This document shows, piece after piece, positions 52,931 through 62,805 of a stretch of DNA of 64,000 nucleotides. This DNA is from Modestobacter versicolor. Its GTDB lineage: Bacteria; Actinomycetota; Actinomycetes; Mycobacteriales; Geodermatophilaceae. A model generated the notes under the pieces. That model was not told where the DNA came from, made no database searches, and was given only the letters and a program-made list of their open reading frames with translations. Position 1 is the first letter of the stretch. Each line of letters starts with the position of its first letter. Both the position numbers and the translations under genes were made by a program. Where the stretch lies: contig NZ_JACIBU010000001.1 in NCBI RefSeq assembly GCF_014195485.1, positions 1,860,001-1,924,000 on the forward strand, given 5' to 3'.

Positions 52931-52963
52931 GGCCGCACTCCCCGCGGCCGACCGCGCCGTCGG

Positions 52964-52999
52964 GCTGCCGCCTTCGCGCTCGAGGGCGAGGGCGGCAGC
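52964..52999. terminator. Terminator between gnd and the LigD-type polymerase gene
   Basis: A 14-bp stem (52964-52977 with 52986-52999, one G-T pair) and an 8-base loop between convergent genes, 34 bases after the gnd stop. Confidence 0.85.
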
Positions 53000-53029
53000 A
53001 CGGGCGCGAGGTCGGCGGGTGTCCAGCGG

Positions 53030-54013
53030 TCAGGCCCCGTCCTCCGCGGTCTTCGCCCGTGCCCGGCGCTTGCCCTCGTGCATGGCCTGCACCCGGGCGA
53101 TCGGGATGGTGTGGCCCTCCGCGACCAGGTCGGCCGGCAGCTCCTGCGGCTCGGGCAGCGCCGCCGCCCACGGGTCGCCGTCGGCGAACCGACCGGCCGC
53201 GGTGCGCACCGTGACGTCCCCCGGCCGCACGCCGTCCAGCTCCGCCCAGTCGACCGGCGCCGAGACCGGCAGTCCGGGCCGCACCCGGGGGCTGTAGGCG
53301 GCGGCGATCGTGCCCCGGCCGGACCGGGTGGAGTCGACGAACACCCGCATCCCCCGCTCGGCGACCACGTACGCGGTGGTGGCCACCTCGGGGTCCAGCT
53401 GCTCGGTGCGCGCGGCCAGCGCCCGGGTGGCGGCTGCGACGTCCTCGGCCGACGAGCCGTGCACCGGGACGACGACGTGCAGCCCGCTCGACCCGCTGGT
53501 CTTCACCGCCGCGGTCAGGCCGGCGTCGGCCAGCGCCCGGCGGCACAGCAGCGCGGTGCGCACCACCAGCTCGAAGTCGGCGCCGTCCGGCGGGTCGAGG
53601 TCCAGCACCAGCCCGGTCGGTTCCTCCTCCCCCACCCGGCTGAAGGGCACGTGGAACTCGACCGCGCGCTGGTTGGCCAGCCACAGCAGCGTGCGCCGGT
53701 CGTCGACCAGCACCTGGTGCACCTCGCGCCGGGCGCGGTCGGACCAGGTCGGCACGGTGCGCACCCAGTCCGGCGCCCCCTTGGGCACGTCGCGCTGGAT
53801 GAACGGCTCGGCGCCGGGCCGGACTCGTTTCACGGTCAGCGGCCGCTCGGCCAGCAGCGGCACCAGCCGGTCGGCGAAGGCGTCGAGGTGGTCGACCAGG
53901 TCGCGCTTGGTCACCTCGAGCCCGTCGCCCAGCGGTGAGTCCAGGCTGCTCAGCCGGACGCCGTCCCGTTCCTCGTACTCGGTGGCCACCGCGTCACCGT
54001 GCCTGCTCGGCAC
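53030..54013 (-). CDS. LigD-type polymerase domain protein (non-homologous end joining)
   Basis: A 327-residue archaeo-eukaryotic primase-type polymerase, matching the polymerase domain of mycobacterial LigD but encoded alone. Visible are VTKRDLVDHLDAFADRLVP, RPLTVKRVRPG, FIQRDVPKGAPDWV, the metal site LDLDPPDG, and KTSGSSGLHVVVPV with the catalytic His. It fills gaps with ribonucleotides at Ku-bound breaks. No ku or ligase gene is in the window. The GTG at 54013 has AGGAGG about eleven bases upstream; a GTG at 53989 is an alternative. Fits an organism that survives desiccation or radiation. Confidence 0.93.
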   Translation of the reverse strand: MPSRHGDAVATEYEERDGVRLSSLDSPLGDGLEVTKRDLVDHLDAFADRLVPLLAERPLTVKRVRPGAEPFIQRDVPKGAPDWVRTVPTWSDRARREVHQVLVDDRRTLLWLANQRAVEFHVPFSRVGEEEPTGLVLDLDPPDGADFELVVRTALLCRRALADAGLTAAVKTSGSSGLHVVVPVHGSSAEDVAAATRALAARTEQLDPEVATTAYVVAERGMRVFVDSTRSGRGTIAAAYSPRVRPGLPVSAPVDWAELDGVRPGDVTVRTAAGRFADGDPWAAALPEPQELPADLVAEGHTIPIARVQAMHEGKRRARAKTAEDGA

Positions 54014-54029
54014 CCGGGCGGCAACCTCC

Positions 54030-54770
54030 TCACACCTCGTGGACCGCCGCGTGCCGGGCGAGCTCGCTGGCCGGGAACACGCTGCGGGCGGCGGCCAGCT
54101 GCGCGTCGGCGTCCACCCAGGACGGCACGTGCGTGATCAGCAGCCGCCCGACCCCGGCGGCGGCCGCGTGCTCCCCGGCCTGCCGGCCGGTCAGGTGGAG
54201 CCCCGGCGGCAGGTCCGGGCCCTCGGCGTAGGCAGCCTCGGCGAGCAGCACGTCGGCCCCGCGGGCGAGCTCGACGACCGCCGGGCTCGGGCCGGTGTCA
54301 CCGGTGTAGACCAGCGACCGGCCGCCGGCGGTCAGCCGCACGGCGTAGCACTCCACCGGGTGGGCGGTGCGGGCCGTGGTGACCTGGAAGGGGCCGAGCG
54401 TCCAGCTGCCCGGACCGATCGGGGTCACGTCGAAGACGTCGTCGATCGGCCCGCCGTCGGGGTCGTAGGCGGCCGCCAGCCGCCGGTCGGCGCCGACCGG
54501 GGCGTACAGCGGCACGGTGCGGCCGTCGGAGCGGCCGGAGTAGCGGTGCCAGACGACGAACGGGGCGGCGTCCAGGCAGTGGTCGGCGTGCAGGTGGCTG
54601 AGGTAGACCGCGTCGACCTCGCCCGGGTCGACCAGCGCTTGCAGCGCCCCGAACGAGCCGTTGCCCAGGTCGAGGAGGAGGGAGAACTCGTCGTGCTGCA
54701 CCAGGTAGCAGGAGGCGGGCGACAGCGGCCCGGGCGCGCTCCCCGAGCAGCCCACGATCGTCAGCTTCAC
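54030..54770 (-). CDS. MBL-fold metallohydrolase (Rv1339-like)
   Basis: A 246-residue metallo-beta-lactamase-fold hydrolase. Zinc motif [14 protein letters not shown] (about residues 58-71), [21 protein letters not shown] and ITHVPSW. M. tuberculosis Rv1339 in the same place next to murI degrades cyclic AMP; relatives act on RNA or cyclic nucleotides. The GTG at 54770 overlaps the murI stop (GTGA), so the two are coupled. Confidence 0.9.
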   Translation of the reverse strand: MKLTIVGCSGSAPGPLSPASCYLVQHDEFSLLLDLGNGSFGALQALVDPGEVDAVYLSHLHADHCLDAAPFVVWHRYSGRSDGRTVPLYAPVGADRRLAAAYDPDGGPIDDVFDVTPIGPGSWTLGPFQVTTARTAHPVECYAVRLTAGGRSLVYTGDTGPSPAVVELARGADVLLAEAAYAEGPDLPPGLHLTGRQAGEHAAAAGVGRLLITHVPSWVDADAQLAAARSVFPASELARHAAVHEV

Positions 54771-55576
54771 GCCGCGGCCCCGGTGCGGGAGACGGCGTCG
54801 ACCTCGGGCCCGAGGAAGCGGCGGCCGAGCCGGGCGAACGGCTCCGGGTCGCCGGTCGCCAGGAAGGCGTGCACCGGCGGCGGCCCCTCCGGGTCGCGCA
54901 GCAGGTCGGTGCGGGTGAGCACGCGGTACACGTCCTTGGCCGTCTCCTCCGCGCTGGACACCAGGGTCACCTCGTCGCCCAGGACCAGCGACAGCACGCC
55001 GGTGAGCAGCGGGTAGTGCGTGCAGCCCAGGACGACGGTGTCGACGTCGGCGGCCAGCAGCGGGTCCAGGTAGGACTGGGCGAGCCCGACGAGCTGCCGG
55101 CCGCTGGTGATCCCGCGCTCGACGAAGTCGACGAAGCTGGGGCAGGCGGCGCTGGTGACGGTGAGCTGCGGGGCCGCGGCGAAGGCGTCCTCGTAGGCGC
55201 CGCTGGTGATGGTGGCCTGGGTGCCGATGACGCCGACCCGGCCGTTGCGGGTGGCCGCGGTGGCGCGGCGGACGGCGGGCAGCACCACCTCGACCACCGG
55301 GACGTCGTAGCGCTCGCGGGCGTCGCCCAGGCAGGCCGCGCTGGCCGAGTTGCAGGCGATGACCAGCATCTTCACGCCGGCGGCGACCAGGTCGTCCATC
55401 ACCGCGAGCGAGTGCCGGCGGACCTCGGCGATCGGCTTGGGACCGTACGGGCTGTGCGCGGTGTCGCCGACGTAGCGGATCGACTCCGTGGGCAGCTGGT
55501 CGAGGACGGCGCGGGCCACGGTGAGCCCGCCGACGCCGGAGTCGAAGATCCCGATGGGGGCGTCGGCTGTCGTCAT
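54767..55576 (-). CDS. murI: Glutamate racemase
   Basis: Provides D-glutamate for peptidoglycan. The 269-residue product has [17 protein letters not shown] (N-terminal catalytic Asp), [21 protein letters not shown] with the first catalytic cysteine and LGCTHYPLL with the second. The ATG at 55576 fits family N-termini; longer in-frame versions add an unrelated 29 residues. The rest of its operon is the MBL hydrolase; upstream lies the HAD gene. Confidence 0.97.
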   Translation of the reverse strand: MTTADAPIGIFDSGVGGLTVARAVLDQLPTESIRYVGDTAHSPYGPKPIAEVRRHSLAVMDDLVAAGVKMLVIACNSASAACLGDARERYDVPVVEVVLPAVRRATAATRNGRVGVIGTQATITSGAYEDAFAAAPQLTVTSAACPSFVDFVERGITSGRQLVGLAQSYLDPLLAADVDTVVLGCTHYPLLTGVLSLVLGDEVTLVSSAEETAKDVYRVLTRTDLLRDPEGPPPVHAFLATGDPEPFARLGRRFLGPEVDAVSRTGAAA

Positions 55577-55589
55577 GGCGCGGGCCAGG

Positions 55590-56249
55590 CTAGCTGCCGG
55601 TGCCGACAGCCCGCAGCAGGGCCGCGGCCGGCAGCAGCAGGCCCTCGCCGGTCCAGCGGGCACCGGTGAGGTCGCGCACCACCACGTCGGCCGTCGTCCG
55701 CAGGGCGTCGGGTCCGATGCCGACCACCCGGCAGCCGGCCGCCTGGCCGGAGGCGATCCCGCTGACGCTGTCCTCGAGCACCAGCAGGTCGGCCGGCGGG
55801 ATGCCCAGCCGCGCCGCGCCGGTGAGGTAGGGCTGCGGGTCGGGCTTGCCGGCCGTGACGTCCTCGGCGGTGACCAGCACGTCCGGGAGGTCGACGCCGG
55901 CCCCGCGGAGCCGGGCGGTCGCCAGCTCGCGGACCCCGGAGGTGACCACGGCCCACGGCACGCCGGTCAGCTGCGGCACGAGGTCGAGCACCCCGGGGAC
56001 GGGCGCCGTGGCGTCGGCGTCCTCGAGCTCGTGGCGGGTGACGGTCGCGGTGGCCTCGTCGACCTGCTCCGGCCCGACGAACAGCGCGACGGTGTCCGCG
56101 GCCCGGCGGCCCGGCACGGCGGCGAGCACCTCCGCCGGGTCCAGCCCCTGGTCGACCGCCCACCGGCTCCAGGAGGAGACGACGCTCTTCTCGGAGTCGA
56201 CGAGCACGCCGTCGTTGTCGAACAGCAGCCCGCGAGCCGGGATGGTGAC
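55590..56249 (-). CDS. HAD family phosphatase without a canonical start codon
   Basis: About 219 residues with the HAD motifs: [11 protein letters not shown] (motif I, an N in place of the usual D or G), [10 protein letters not shown] (motif II), KPDPQPYL (motif III) and [15 protein letters not shown] (motif IV). Probably a sugar- or glycolate-type phosphatase. Related proteins would begin [11 protein letters not shown]; here the codon at the Met position (56249-56247) is GTC, and no ATG, GTG or TTG is in frame between there and motif I. Repeat copy 4 ends 10 bases upstream. So either a non-standard start is used or the gene has lost its start. Confidence 0.75.
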   Translation of the reverse strand, partial: VTIPARGLLFDNDGVLVDSEKSVVSSWSRWAVDQGLDPAEVLAAVPGRRAADTVALFVGPEQVDEATATVTRHELEDADATAPVPGVLDLVPQLTGVPWAVVTSGVRELATARLRGAGVDLPDVLVTAEDVTAGKPDPQPYLTGAARLGIPPADLLVLEDSVSGIASGQAAGCRVVGIGPDALRTTADVVVRDLTGARWTGEGLLLPAAALLRAVGTGS

Positions 56250-56258
56250 GTCACTGGA

Positions 56259-56317
56259 ACGGCCCTGCTGCAGGGACCCGCCGCGAGCCTGCGAGTGGTG
56301 GGGGGCAGTGGGGTCCT
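56259..56317 (-). repeat. Intergenic hairpin repeat, copy 4
   Basis: Outer arms CCCTGCTGC (56263-56271) and GCAGTGGGG (56305-56313) pair with two G-T pairs. The core CCCGCCGCGAGC..GCGAG is kept. It ends three bases from the cysM stop at 56321 and lies just before the HAD gene. Confidence 0.8.
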
Positions 56318-56320
56318 TGA

Positions 56321-57593
<1,273 letters not shown>

Positions 57594-57713
57594 TGCGGGG
57601 GGACTCCTCGTGACGGGGTGACGTGCGGGACCGCGCGCGGGCACGCGGGAGGTGCGACTGCTGATCGGAACGCCACGTGCCGACGGGCTGTTCCGTCGAC
57701 CGCTGTGACGTCC

Positions 57714-57771
57714 GGCCCTCCTGCAGGGGCCCGCCGCGAGCTCGCGAGCGGTGGAGGGCAGGAGGGTGCTT
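57714..57771 (-). repeat. Intergenic hairpin repeat, copy 5
   Basis: Outer arms CCCTCCTGC (57716-57724) and GCAGGAGGG (57758-57766) pair perfectly and differ in sequence from the other copies. It ends two bases from the mec stop at 57774, between mec and cysO. Confidence 0.8.
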
Positions 57772-57773
57772 CG

Positions 57774-58247
57774 TCAGTCGTAGACGACGGTGGTCGGCGA
57801 GTGGCCGAACAGGTAGGACTCGACGACGTCGACGTCCTCCTCGGTCACCTGGCCGTCGACGATCCGGAAGCTCCGGAACTCGACCTCGTCACCGGCCAGG
57901 CCGGTCTGCGCGCCGTGCTCGCGGGTCGACACCAGCACGTAGTGGGCGTCGGGCTCGGAGGCGTAGCTGATGTCGGTGCGCGAGGGACGGGCCTCGGTCG
58001 CGGTGTGCGAGTGGTAGACGACCACCGGCACCTCGTCGCGGGCGTCCATGTCCCGGTACAGCTTCAGCAGGTCGGCGCTGTCGAACTCGTAGAACGTGGG
58101 CGACCGTGCCGCGTTGAGCATCGGGATGAAGCGCTCGGGGCGGTCGCTGCCCTCGGGACCGGCGACGACGCCACAGGCCTCGTCCGGGTGGTCTTCCCGG
58201 GCGTGGGCCACGATGGCGTCGTAGGTCGCGCGGTCGATGCGCAGCAC
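57774..58247 (-). CDS. mec: CysO-cysteine peptidase (JAMM/M67 metallopeptidase)
   Basis: A zinc peptidase of 157 residues freeing cysteine from CysO-Cys. JAMM residues: Glu23 (HPDEACG) and YHSHTATEARPSRTDI with the His-x-His, Ser and Asp. The family name Mec comes from mycobacteria, where mec-cysO-cysM are adjacent. GTG start at 58247. Because this organism's CysO ends in Cys already, this enzyme would also be needed to mature newly made CysO. Repeat copy 5 separates it from cysO. Confidence 0.94.
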   Translation of the reverse strand: MLRIDRATYDAIVAHAREDHPDEACGVVAGPEGSDRPERFIPMLNAARSPTFYEFDSADLLKLYRDMDARDEVPVVVYHSHTATEARPSRTDISYASEPDAHYVLVSTREHGAQTGLAGDEVEFRSFRIVDGQVTEEDVDVVESYLFGHSPTTVVYD

Positions 58248-58370
58248 GGGCCCAGTCTAGGCGCCGCCGCGGACACTGCTCCACGCTGGGGCCGTAGCAC
58301 GCTCCCGAGGGGTGACCCGACGGGGAACGGGCTGTGTCGATCGGGTGTCGGACCGATAACGTCGTCGCCC

Positions 58371-58727
58371 GTGGTGATCGAGGTGCTCATGATCGTCGGG
58401 GTGGCCGTGCTGCCGCTGCCGGCGCTGGCCCTCGGGTGCCGGCGGCTGCTGCGCCGCACCGGCCGGTCCAGCACCGACGACCGCACCGACCGGTTCGAGT
58501 TCGCGCTCGTCGTCACCGGCCGGGTCATCGGCCTGCTGCTGCTGTTCGCGCTGTCCGGGATCACCCTGCTGGCCTGCATCGGCGGCCTGGTCAAGGACCT
58601 GCGGGTGCCCAGCCTGGTCTACGTGTTCTTCGTCGCCGACCTGCTGGTGGCCAGCCTGGTGGTGCTCACCGTCGGCCGGCGCGACCCGCGGCCAGCGCGT
58701 CGACGAGCGACCCCTGCACGGCGGTGA
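58371..58727 (+). CDS. Small membrane protein
   Basis: A 118-residue protein with three hydrophobic segments (VVIEVLMIVGVAVLPLPALAL, VVTGRVIGLLLLFALSGITLL, and VYVFFVADLLVASLVVLTV). Family not recognised. It is divergent from mec and overlaps the convergent DUF2017 gene by 62 bases at its 3' end. GTG at 58371; a second GTG follows directly. No ribosome site seen. Confidence 0.65.
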   Translation: MVIEVLMIVGVAVLPLPALALGCRRLLRRTGRSSTDDRTDRFEFALVVTGRVIGLLLLFALSGITLLACIGGLVKDLRVPSLVYVFFVADLLVASLVVLTVGRRDPRPARRRATPARR

Positions 58728-59163
58728 GCCAGTAGTAGACGGCCAGCTGCGACCCCTCCTCGTCGGCGGGGTCGTCCGGCGGCTCGGTGTCGGCGGTGAC
58801 CCCCAGCCGGGTGCCCAGCGCCAGCCGCAGGTCGTTGGTGGTGCGCAGCCAGGCGCGGGCCTGGTCGTCGTCCAGCCGCACCTCACCGCCCTCGGGCGGC
58901 AGCGTCGCCCGCACCATCGCCAGGTCGTCGGCCTTGCCGCTGCGCAGCCCCGCCTCGGTCAGGTCGCGGTAGTCCGCCGCGATCTCCGGGTCGGCGGTGT
59001 TGCCCGGTGGCAGCAGCCGCTCGAGCACCGGGTCGCCGCCGGAGTCGTCCGGGTCGGCGGACAGCAGCTGCTCCAGCTGGTCTAGCAGCAGCCCGACGAT
59101 GCCGGCCTCGGCGTCGACCAGCCGCGCGACCAGCTCGTCACCCCTGCGTCGGAAGGGCCTCAT
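58666..59163 (-). CDS. DUF2017 family protein
   Basis: A 165-residue protein of the DUF2017 family (Rv1332-like): RPFRRRGDELVARLVDAEAGIV, LDDDQARAWLRTTNDLRLALGTRLGV and YYWLTAVQGSLVDAL. Often encoded beside clpS, as here, but its role is not known. ATG at 59163, 31 bases after clpS. Confidence 0.92.
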   Translation of the reverse strand: MRPFRRRGDELVARLVDAEAGIVGLLLDQLEQLLSADPDDSGGDPVLERLLPPGNTADPEIAADYRDLTEAGLRSGKADDLAMVRATLPPEGGEVRLDDDQARAWLRTTNDLRLALGTRLGVTADTEPPDDPADEEGSQLAVYYWLTAVQGSLVDALAAGRAGRR

Positions 59164-59194
59164 CGAACCTCCCCGCCGGCTGTCGCCCGCTCGC

Positions 59195-59491
59195 TCACGT
59201 GTCCTTCTGGTAGGTCGCCCAGAGCCCGTAGGCGTGCAACCGGTTCGTGTCGTGCTCCATCCGCTCCCGCGGGCCCGAGCTGACGATCGCCTTGCCCTCG
59301 TGGTGCACCTGCAGCATCAGCTCCGTGGCGGTGGGCTCGTCGTAGCCGAAGAGCTCCTGGAGCACGAAGGTCACGTAGGTCATCAGGTTGACCGGGTCGT
59401 CCCAGACGATGGTCACCCAGGGGCGGTCGAGGTCGGACTCCTCCCCCGTCGTCGTCTCGGGCGTCCACGCGGGCGCCTGCGGTCCGGCCAC
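59195..59491 (-). CDS. clpS: ATP-dependent Clp protease adaptor ClpS
   Basis: Delivers N-degron substrates to ClpAP/ClpCP. The 98-residue product has [20 protein letters not shown] (substrate-binding pocket, WDDPVN in place of the usual NDDY/FTPM), [19 protein letters not shown] and a C-terminal LHAYGLWAT. Begins with GTG at 59491. clpS-DUF2017 and divergent pncB reproduce Rv1330c-Rv1332. Confidence 0.95.
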   Translation of the reverse strand: MAGPQAPAWTPETTTGEESDLDRPWVTIVWDDPVNLMTYVTFVLQELFGYDEPTATELMLQVHHEGKAIVSSGPRERMEHDTNRLHAYGLWATYQKDT

Positions 59492-59553
59492 GGGAGCACT
59501 GTAGGACGACCATCGCGGGCGCCCCAGGGGGTGGGCACCTATCGTGCTGGTCC

Positions 59554-60846
59554 ATGCCGCCGAGCCCGCTCAGCCCCGCGCTGCTCACCGACCGCTACGA
59601 GCTCACGATGCTGGCCGCCGCCCTGGCCGACGGCACGGCCGACCGCGACTGCGTGTTCGAGGTCTTCGCCCGCCGGCTGCCGCACGGCCGGCGCTACGGC
59701 GTGCTCGCCGGCACCGGCCGGTTCCTCGACGCGCTGGCCGACTTCCGGTTCGGCGACGCCGAGCTCGAGGCGGTGCGCGCCCAGGGCGTCGACGACCCGC
59801 GGCTGCTGGACCACCTGGCCGGGTTCCGCTTCACCGGCGACGTCGACGGCTACGCCGAGGGCGACTTCTACTTCCCGGGCTCCCCCGTGCTGACCGTGCG
59901 GGCGCCGTTCGGCCAGGCCGTGCTGCTGGAGACCCTCGCCCTGTCGATCCTCAACCACGACAGCGCGATCGCCGCCGCCGGCGCCCGGATGATCGGTGCC
60001 GCCTGCGGGCGGCCCTGCATCGAGATGGGGTCGCGGCGCACCCACGAGGAGGCCGCCGTCGCCAGCGCCCGGGCCGCGGCGCTGGTCGGCTTCGCCGCGA
60101 CGTCGAACCTCGCCGCCGGCGCGCGCTACGGCATCCCCACCACCGGCACCAGCGCGCACGCCTTCACGCTGCTGCACGACGACGAGGCCGCCGCCTTCCG
60201 CGCCCAGCTGGACACCCTCGGCGTCGGCACCACGCTGCTGGTCGACACCTACGACACCGAGCAGGGCATCCGGACGGCGGTCGAGGTCGCCGGGCCCGAG
60301 CTCGGCGCGGTCCGGCTGGACTCCGGGGACCTGGCCATCCAGGCCACCCGGGCCCGGGAGCTGCTGGACTCGCTGGGCGCCACGAAGACCCGGGTCATCG
60401 TCACCAGCGACCTCGACGAGTACGCCATCGCCGCGCTCGCCGCCGCCCCGGTCGACGGCTACGGCGTGGGCACCTCGCTGGTCACCGGCTCGGGTTCCCC
60501 CACCGTGGGCATGGTCTACAAGCTGGTCGAGCGCGACGGCGTCCCGGTGGCGAAGAACTCCGAGGGCAAGCGGTCGGTCGGCGGCCGCAAGCACGCCGTC
60601 CGCCGGCACGACGCCGACGGGACGGCGACGGCGGAGGTGGTCAGCGCCTCGCCGGTGACCGCCGAGCCGCACGACCGCGAGCTGGTCGTGCCGCTGGTCC
60701 GCGGCGGCGAGCTGGTGGAGCGCCGGACCCCCGCCGAGGCGCTGACCGCGGCGCGGGAGCTGCACGAGCGGGTGCGCGGCACGCTGCCGCAGGAGGCGTG
60801 GTCGCTGTCCCGCGGCGAGCCGGTGCTGGAGACGCTCGACCGCTGA
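59554..60846 (+). CDS. pncB: Nicotinate phosphoribosyltransferase
   Basis: Makes nicotinate mononucleotide in NAD salvage. The 430-residue product has [15 protein letters not shown] at the N-terminus, [51 protein letters not shown] with the catalytic loop and HAFTLLHDD, and AVRLDSGDL. It starts at ATG 59554. Followed 17 bases later by pncA, so salvage of nicotinamide is a two-gene unit here. Confidence 0.97.
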   Translation: MPPSPLSPALLTDRYELTMLAAALADGTADRDCVFEVFARRLPHGRRYGVLAGTGRFLDALADFRFGDAELEAVRAQGVDDPRLLDHLAGFRFTGDVDGYAEGDFYFPGSPVLTVRAPFGQAVLLETLALSILNHDSAIAAAGARMIGAACGRPCIEMGSRRTHEEAAVASARAAALVGFAATSNLAAGARYGIPTTGTSAHAFTLLHDDEAAAFRAQLDTLGVGTTLLVDTYDTEQGIRTAVEVAGPELGAVRLDSGDLAIQATRARELLDSLGATKTRVIVTSDLDEYAIAALAAAPVDGYGVGTSLVTGSGSPTVGMVYKLVERDGVPVAKNSEGKRSVGGRKHAVRRHDADGTATAEVVSASPVTAEPHDRELVVPLVRGGELVERRTPAEALTAARELHERVRGTLPQEAWSLSRGEPVLETLDR

Positions 60847-60863
60847 GCGGGCAGGATGGGGAC

Positions 60864-61433
60864 ATGACGCGCGCACTGGTGATCGTCGACGTCCAGAACG
60901 ACTTCTGCGAGGGCGGCAGCCTCGCCGTGGCCGGCGGCACGGCCGTCGCGCGGGCGATCAGCGCGCACGTCCCGACCGCCGGGTACGCGCACGTCGTCGC
61001 CACCCGCGACCACCACGTCGACCCCGGCGGGCACTTCGCCGCCGAGCCGGACTTCCTGGAGACCTGGCCCGCGCACTGCGTCGTCGGCACCTCCGGCGTG
61101 GAGCTGCACGCCGACCTGGACCGCCGGCCGATCGAGGCGGTCTTCGACAAGGGCGAGTACGAGGCGGCCTACTCCGGCTTCGAGGGCAGCTTCGACGGCC
61201 AGGGCCTCGCCGACTGGCTGCGGGCGCACGACGTCGACGAGCTGGACGTCGTGGGGATCGCCACCGACCACTGCGTCCGGGCCACCGCGCTGGACGCCGT
61301 CGGCGCGGGCTTCGCCACCCGGGTGCTGCTGCACCTCACCGCCGGGGTCTCGCAGGCCTCCACGGACGCCGCGCTGGACCAGCTGCGCACCGCCGGCGTC
61401 GAGCTGGAGGGCGCGGTGCACCAGGCCGGCTGA
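60864..61433 (+). CDS. pncA: Nicotinamidase/pyrazinamidase
   Basis: Hydrolyses nicotinamide to nicotinate; the same activity converts pyrazinamide to its active acid in mycobacteria. The 189-residue product has the triad Asp8 (VDVQNDF), a lysine in FDKGEY and the cysteine in ATDHCVRAT; RDHHVDPGGHF holds the metal. The ATG at 60864 has AGG about eight bases upstream. Partner of pncB. Confidence 0.97.
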   Translation: MTRALVIVDVQNDFCEGGSLAVAGGTAVARAISAHVPTAGYAHVVATRDHHVDPGGHFAAEPDFLETWPAHCVVGTSGVELHADLDRRPIEAVFDKGEYEAAYSGFEGSFDGQGLADWLRAHDVDELDVVGIATDHCVRATALDAVGAGFATRVLLHLTAGVSQASTDAALDQLRTAGVELEGAVHQAG

Positions 61434-61444
61434 CCGGCCCGACC

Positions 61445-62692
61445 TCAGGTGGCGTCGAGGACCTCGTCGCGGGTGAAGCCCAGCACCTGCAGGACGGCGT
61501 CCAGGTAGGGCTGGTTGAGCGCGGCGTGCGCCTGCTCGCGGACGAACGGCTTGGCGTTGAAGGCGATGCCCAGGCCGGCCGCGTTCAGCATGTCCAGGTC
61601 GTTGGCGCCGTCGCCCACCGCGACGGTCTGCTCCAGCGGGATGCCGTGCTCGCCGGCGAAGCGGGCGAGCGCCCGCGCCTTGCCCGCCCGGTCGACGACC
61701 TCGCCCACCAGCCCGCCGGTGAGCTTGCCGTCGGCCACCTCGAGGGTGTTCGCGGCGGCGAAGTCCAGGCCCAGCTCCGCGGCCAGCGGGTCGGTGATCT
61801 GGCTGAACCCGCCGCTGACGATCCCGCAGCGGAAGCCGAGCCGCTGCAGCGTCCGGATCAGGGTGCGCGCCCCCGGGGTGAGCACCAGGTGCTCGCGGAC
61901 CTCGTCGAGCACGCCGACCGGCAGTCCGGCGAGCACCGCCACCCGGGCGCGCAGCGACTGCTCGAAGTCCAGTTCGCCGTTCATCGCCGCGGCGGTGATC
62001 CGGGCGACCTCGGCGGCCCGGCCGGCCCGGGCGGCGAGCTCGTCGATGACCTCACCGCGGACCAGCGTCGAGTCGACGTCGAGCACGATGAGCCGCTTGC
62101 TGCGCCGGGCCAGCCCGGTCTGCTCGACGGCGACGTCGGTGCCGGTCTCCGCCGCGACGGTGGCCAGCGCCGTGCGCAGCTCGGTCGACCCGGCACCGGA
62201 GACGGTGAGCTCGAAGCTGGTGACCGGGTAGTCCGACAGCCGGCGGATCGCCTCGATGTTGCCGCCGACACCGGCGATCGCCCGGGCGGCGCCGGCCACG
62301 GCGGCCGGGGGCACGGGGCGACCGAGCACGGTCACGTGGTGCCGGGCGGTCCGCTCCCGCTCGGTCACCGCCCCGCTGGTCGGCTCGACGGTGACCTGCA
62401 TGCCGAGGCGCGCCCCCACGTCGGCGGCGACCGGGGCCAGCCGGTCGGCCAGCGTCCCGGTGGGCGTCGCCTCGTGCACCACCACGCCGAGCACGAGCTG
62501 GCCGTGCACCACGACCTGCTCGACGTCGACGACCTCGACCGGTCCGGTGGCCGCGGACTCCAGCGCGGCGAACAGCGTCGCGCTGACCCCGGTCCGGTCG
62601 GGCCCGCTGACGGTGATCAGGGCGCCGCCGGACGACGGCGGCAGCCCGCCGGGGCTCGGGTCGATCGGCGCGGGGGCGGCGGCGTCGGTCAC
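61445..62692 (-). CDS. serB: Phosphoserine phosphatase with two ACT domains
   Basis: Last step of serine synthesis. The 415-residue product starts with two ACT-like regulatory domains (about residues 22-190; LITVSGPDRTGVSATLFAALE opens the first), followed by the HAD phosphatase: LDVDSTLVRGEVIDELA, IVSGGFSQITDPLA and VAVGDGANDLDML. Mtb SerB2 has the same arrangement and is regulated by serine. The GTG at 62692 is the first in-frame start at the right place. It lies 11 bases past the convergent pncA stop. Confidence 0.95.
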   Translation of the reverse strand: MTDAAAPAPIDPSPGGLPPSSGGALITVSGPDRTGVSATLFAALESAATGPVEVVDVEQVVVHGQLVLGVVVHEATPTGTLADRLAPVAADVGARLGMQVTVEPTSGAVTERERTARHHVTVLGRPVPPAAVAGAARAIAGVGGNIEAIRRLSDYPVTSFELTVSGAGSTELRTALATVAAETGTDVAVEQTGLARRSKRLIVLDVDSTLVRGEVIDELAARAGRAAEVARITAAAMNGELDFEQSLRARVAVLAGLPVGVLDEVREHLVLTPGARTLIRTLQRLGFRCGIVSGGFSQITDPLAAELGLDFAAANTLEVADGKLTGGLVGEVVDRAGKARALARFAGEHGIPLEQTVAVGDGANDLDMLNAAGLGIAFNAKPFVREQAHAALNQPYLDAVLQVLGFTRDEVLDAT

Positions 62693-62758
62693 CCGGCCAT
62701 GGTGCCGGACCCGCTCCGCCGGGCGGTCACAGGCCCTGCCGACCCCCGGACGCGCGGA

Positions 62759-62787
62759 CGCCCCGCCAGCCGGTGGCTGACGGGGCG
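62759..62787 (-). terminator. Terminator after ctaD
   Basis: A 13-bp stem (62759-62771 with 62775-62787, one mismatch) and a 3-base loop, about 18 bases past the ctaD stop at 62806. Confidence 0.7.
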
Positions 62788-62805
62788 CCGTGCGAGGTGC
62801 TGCTG

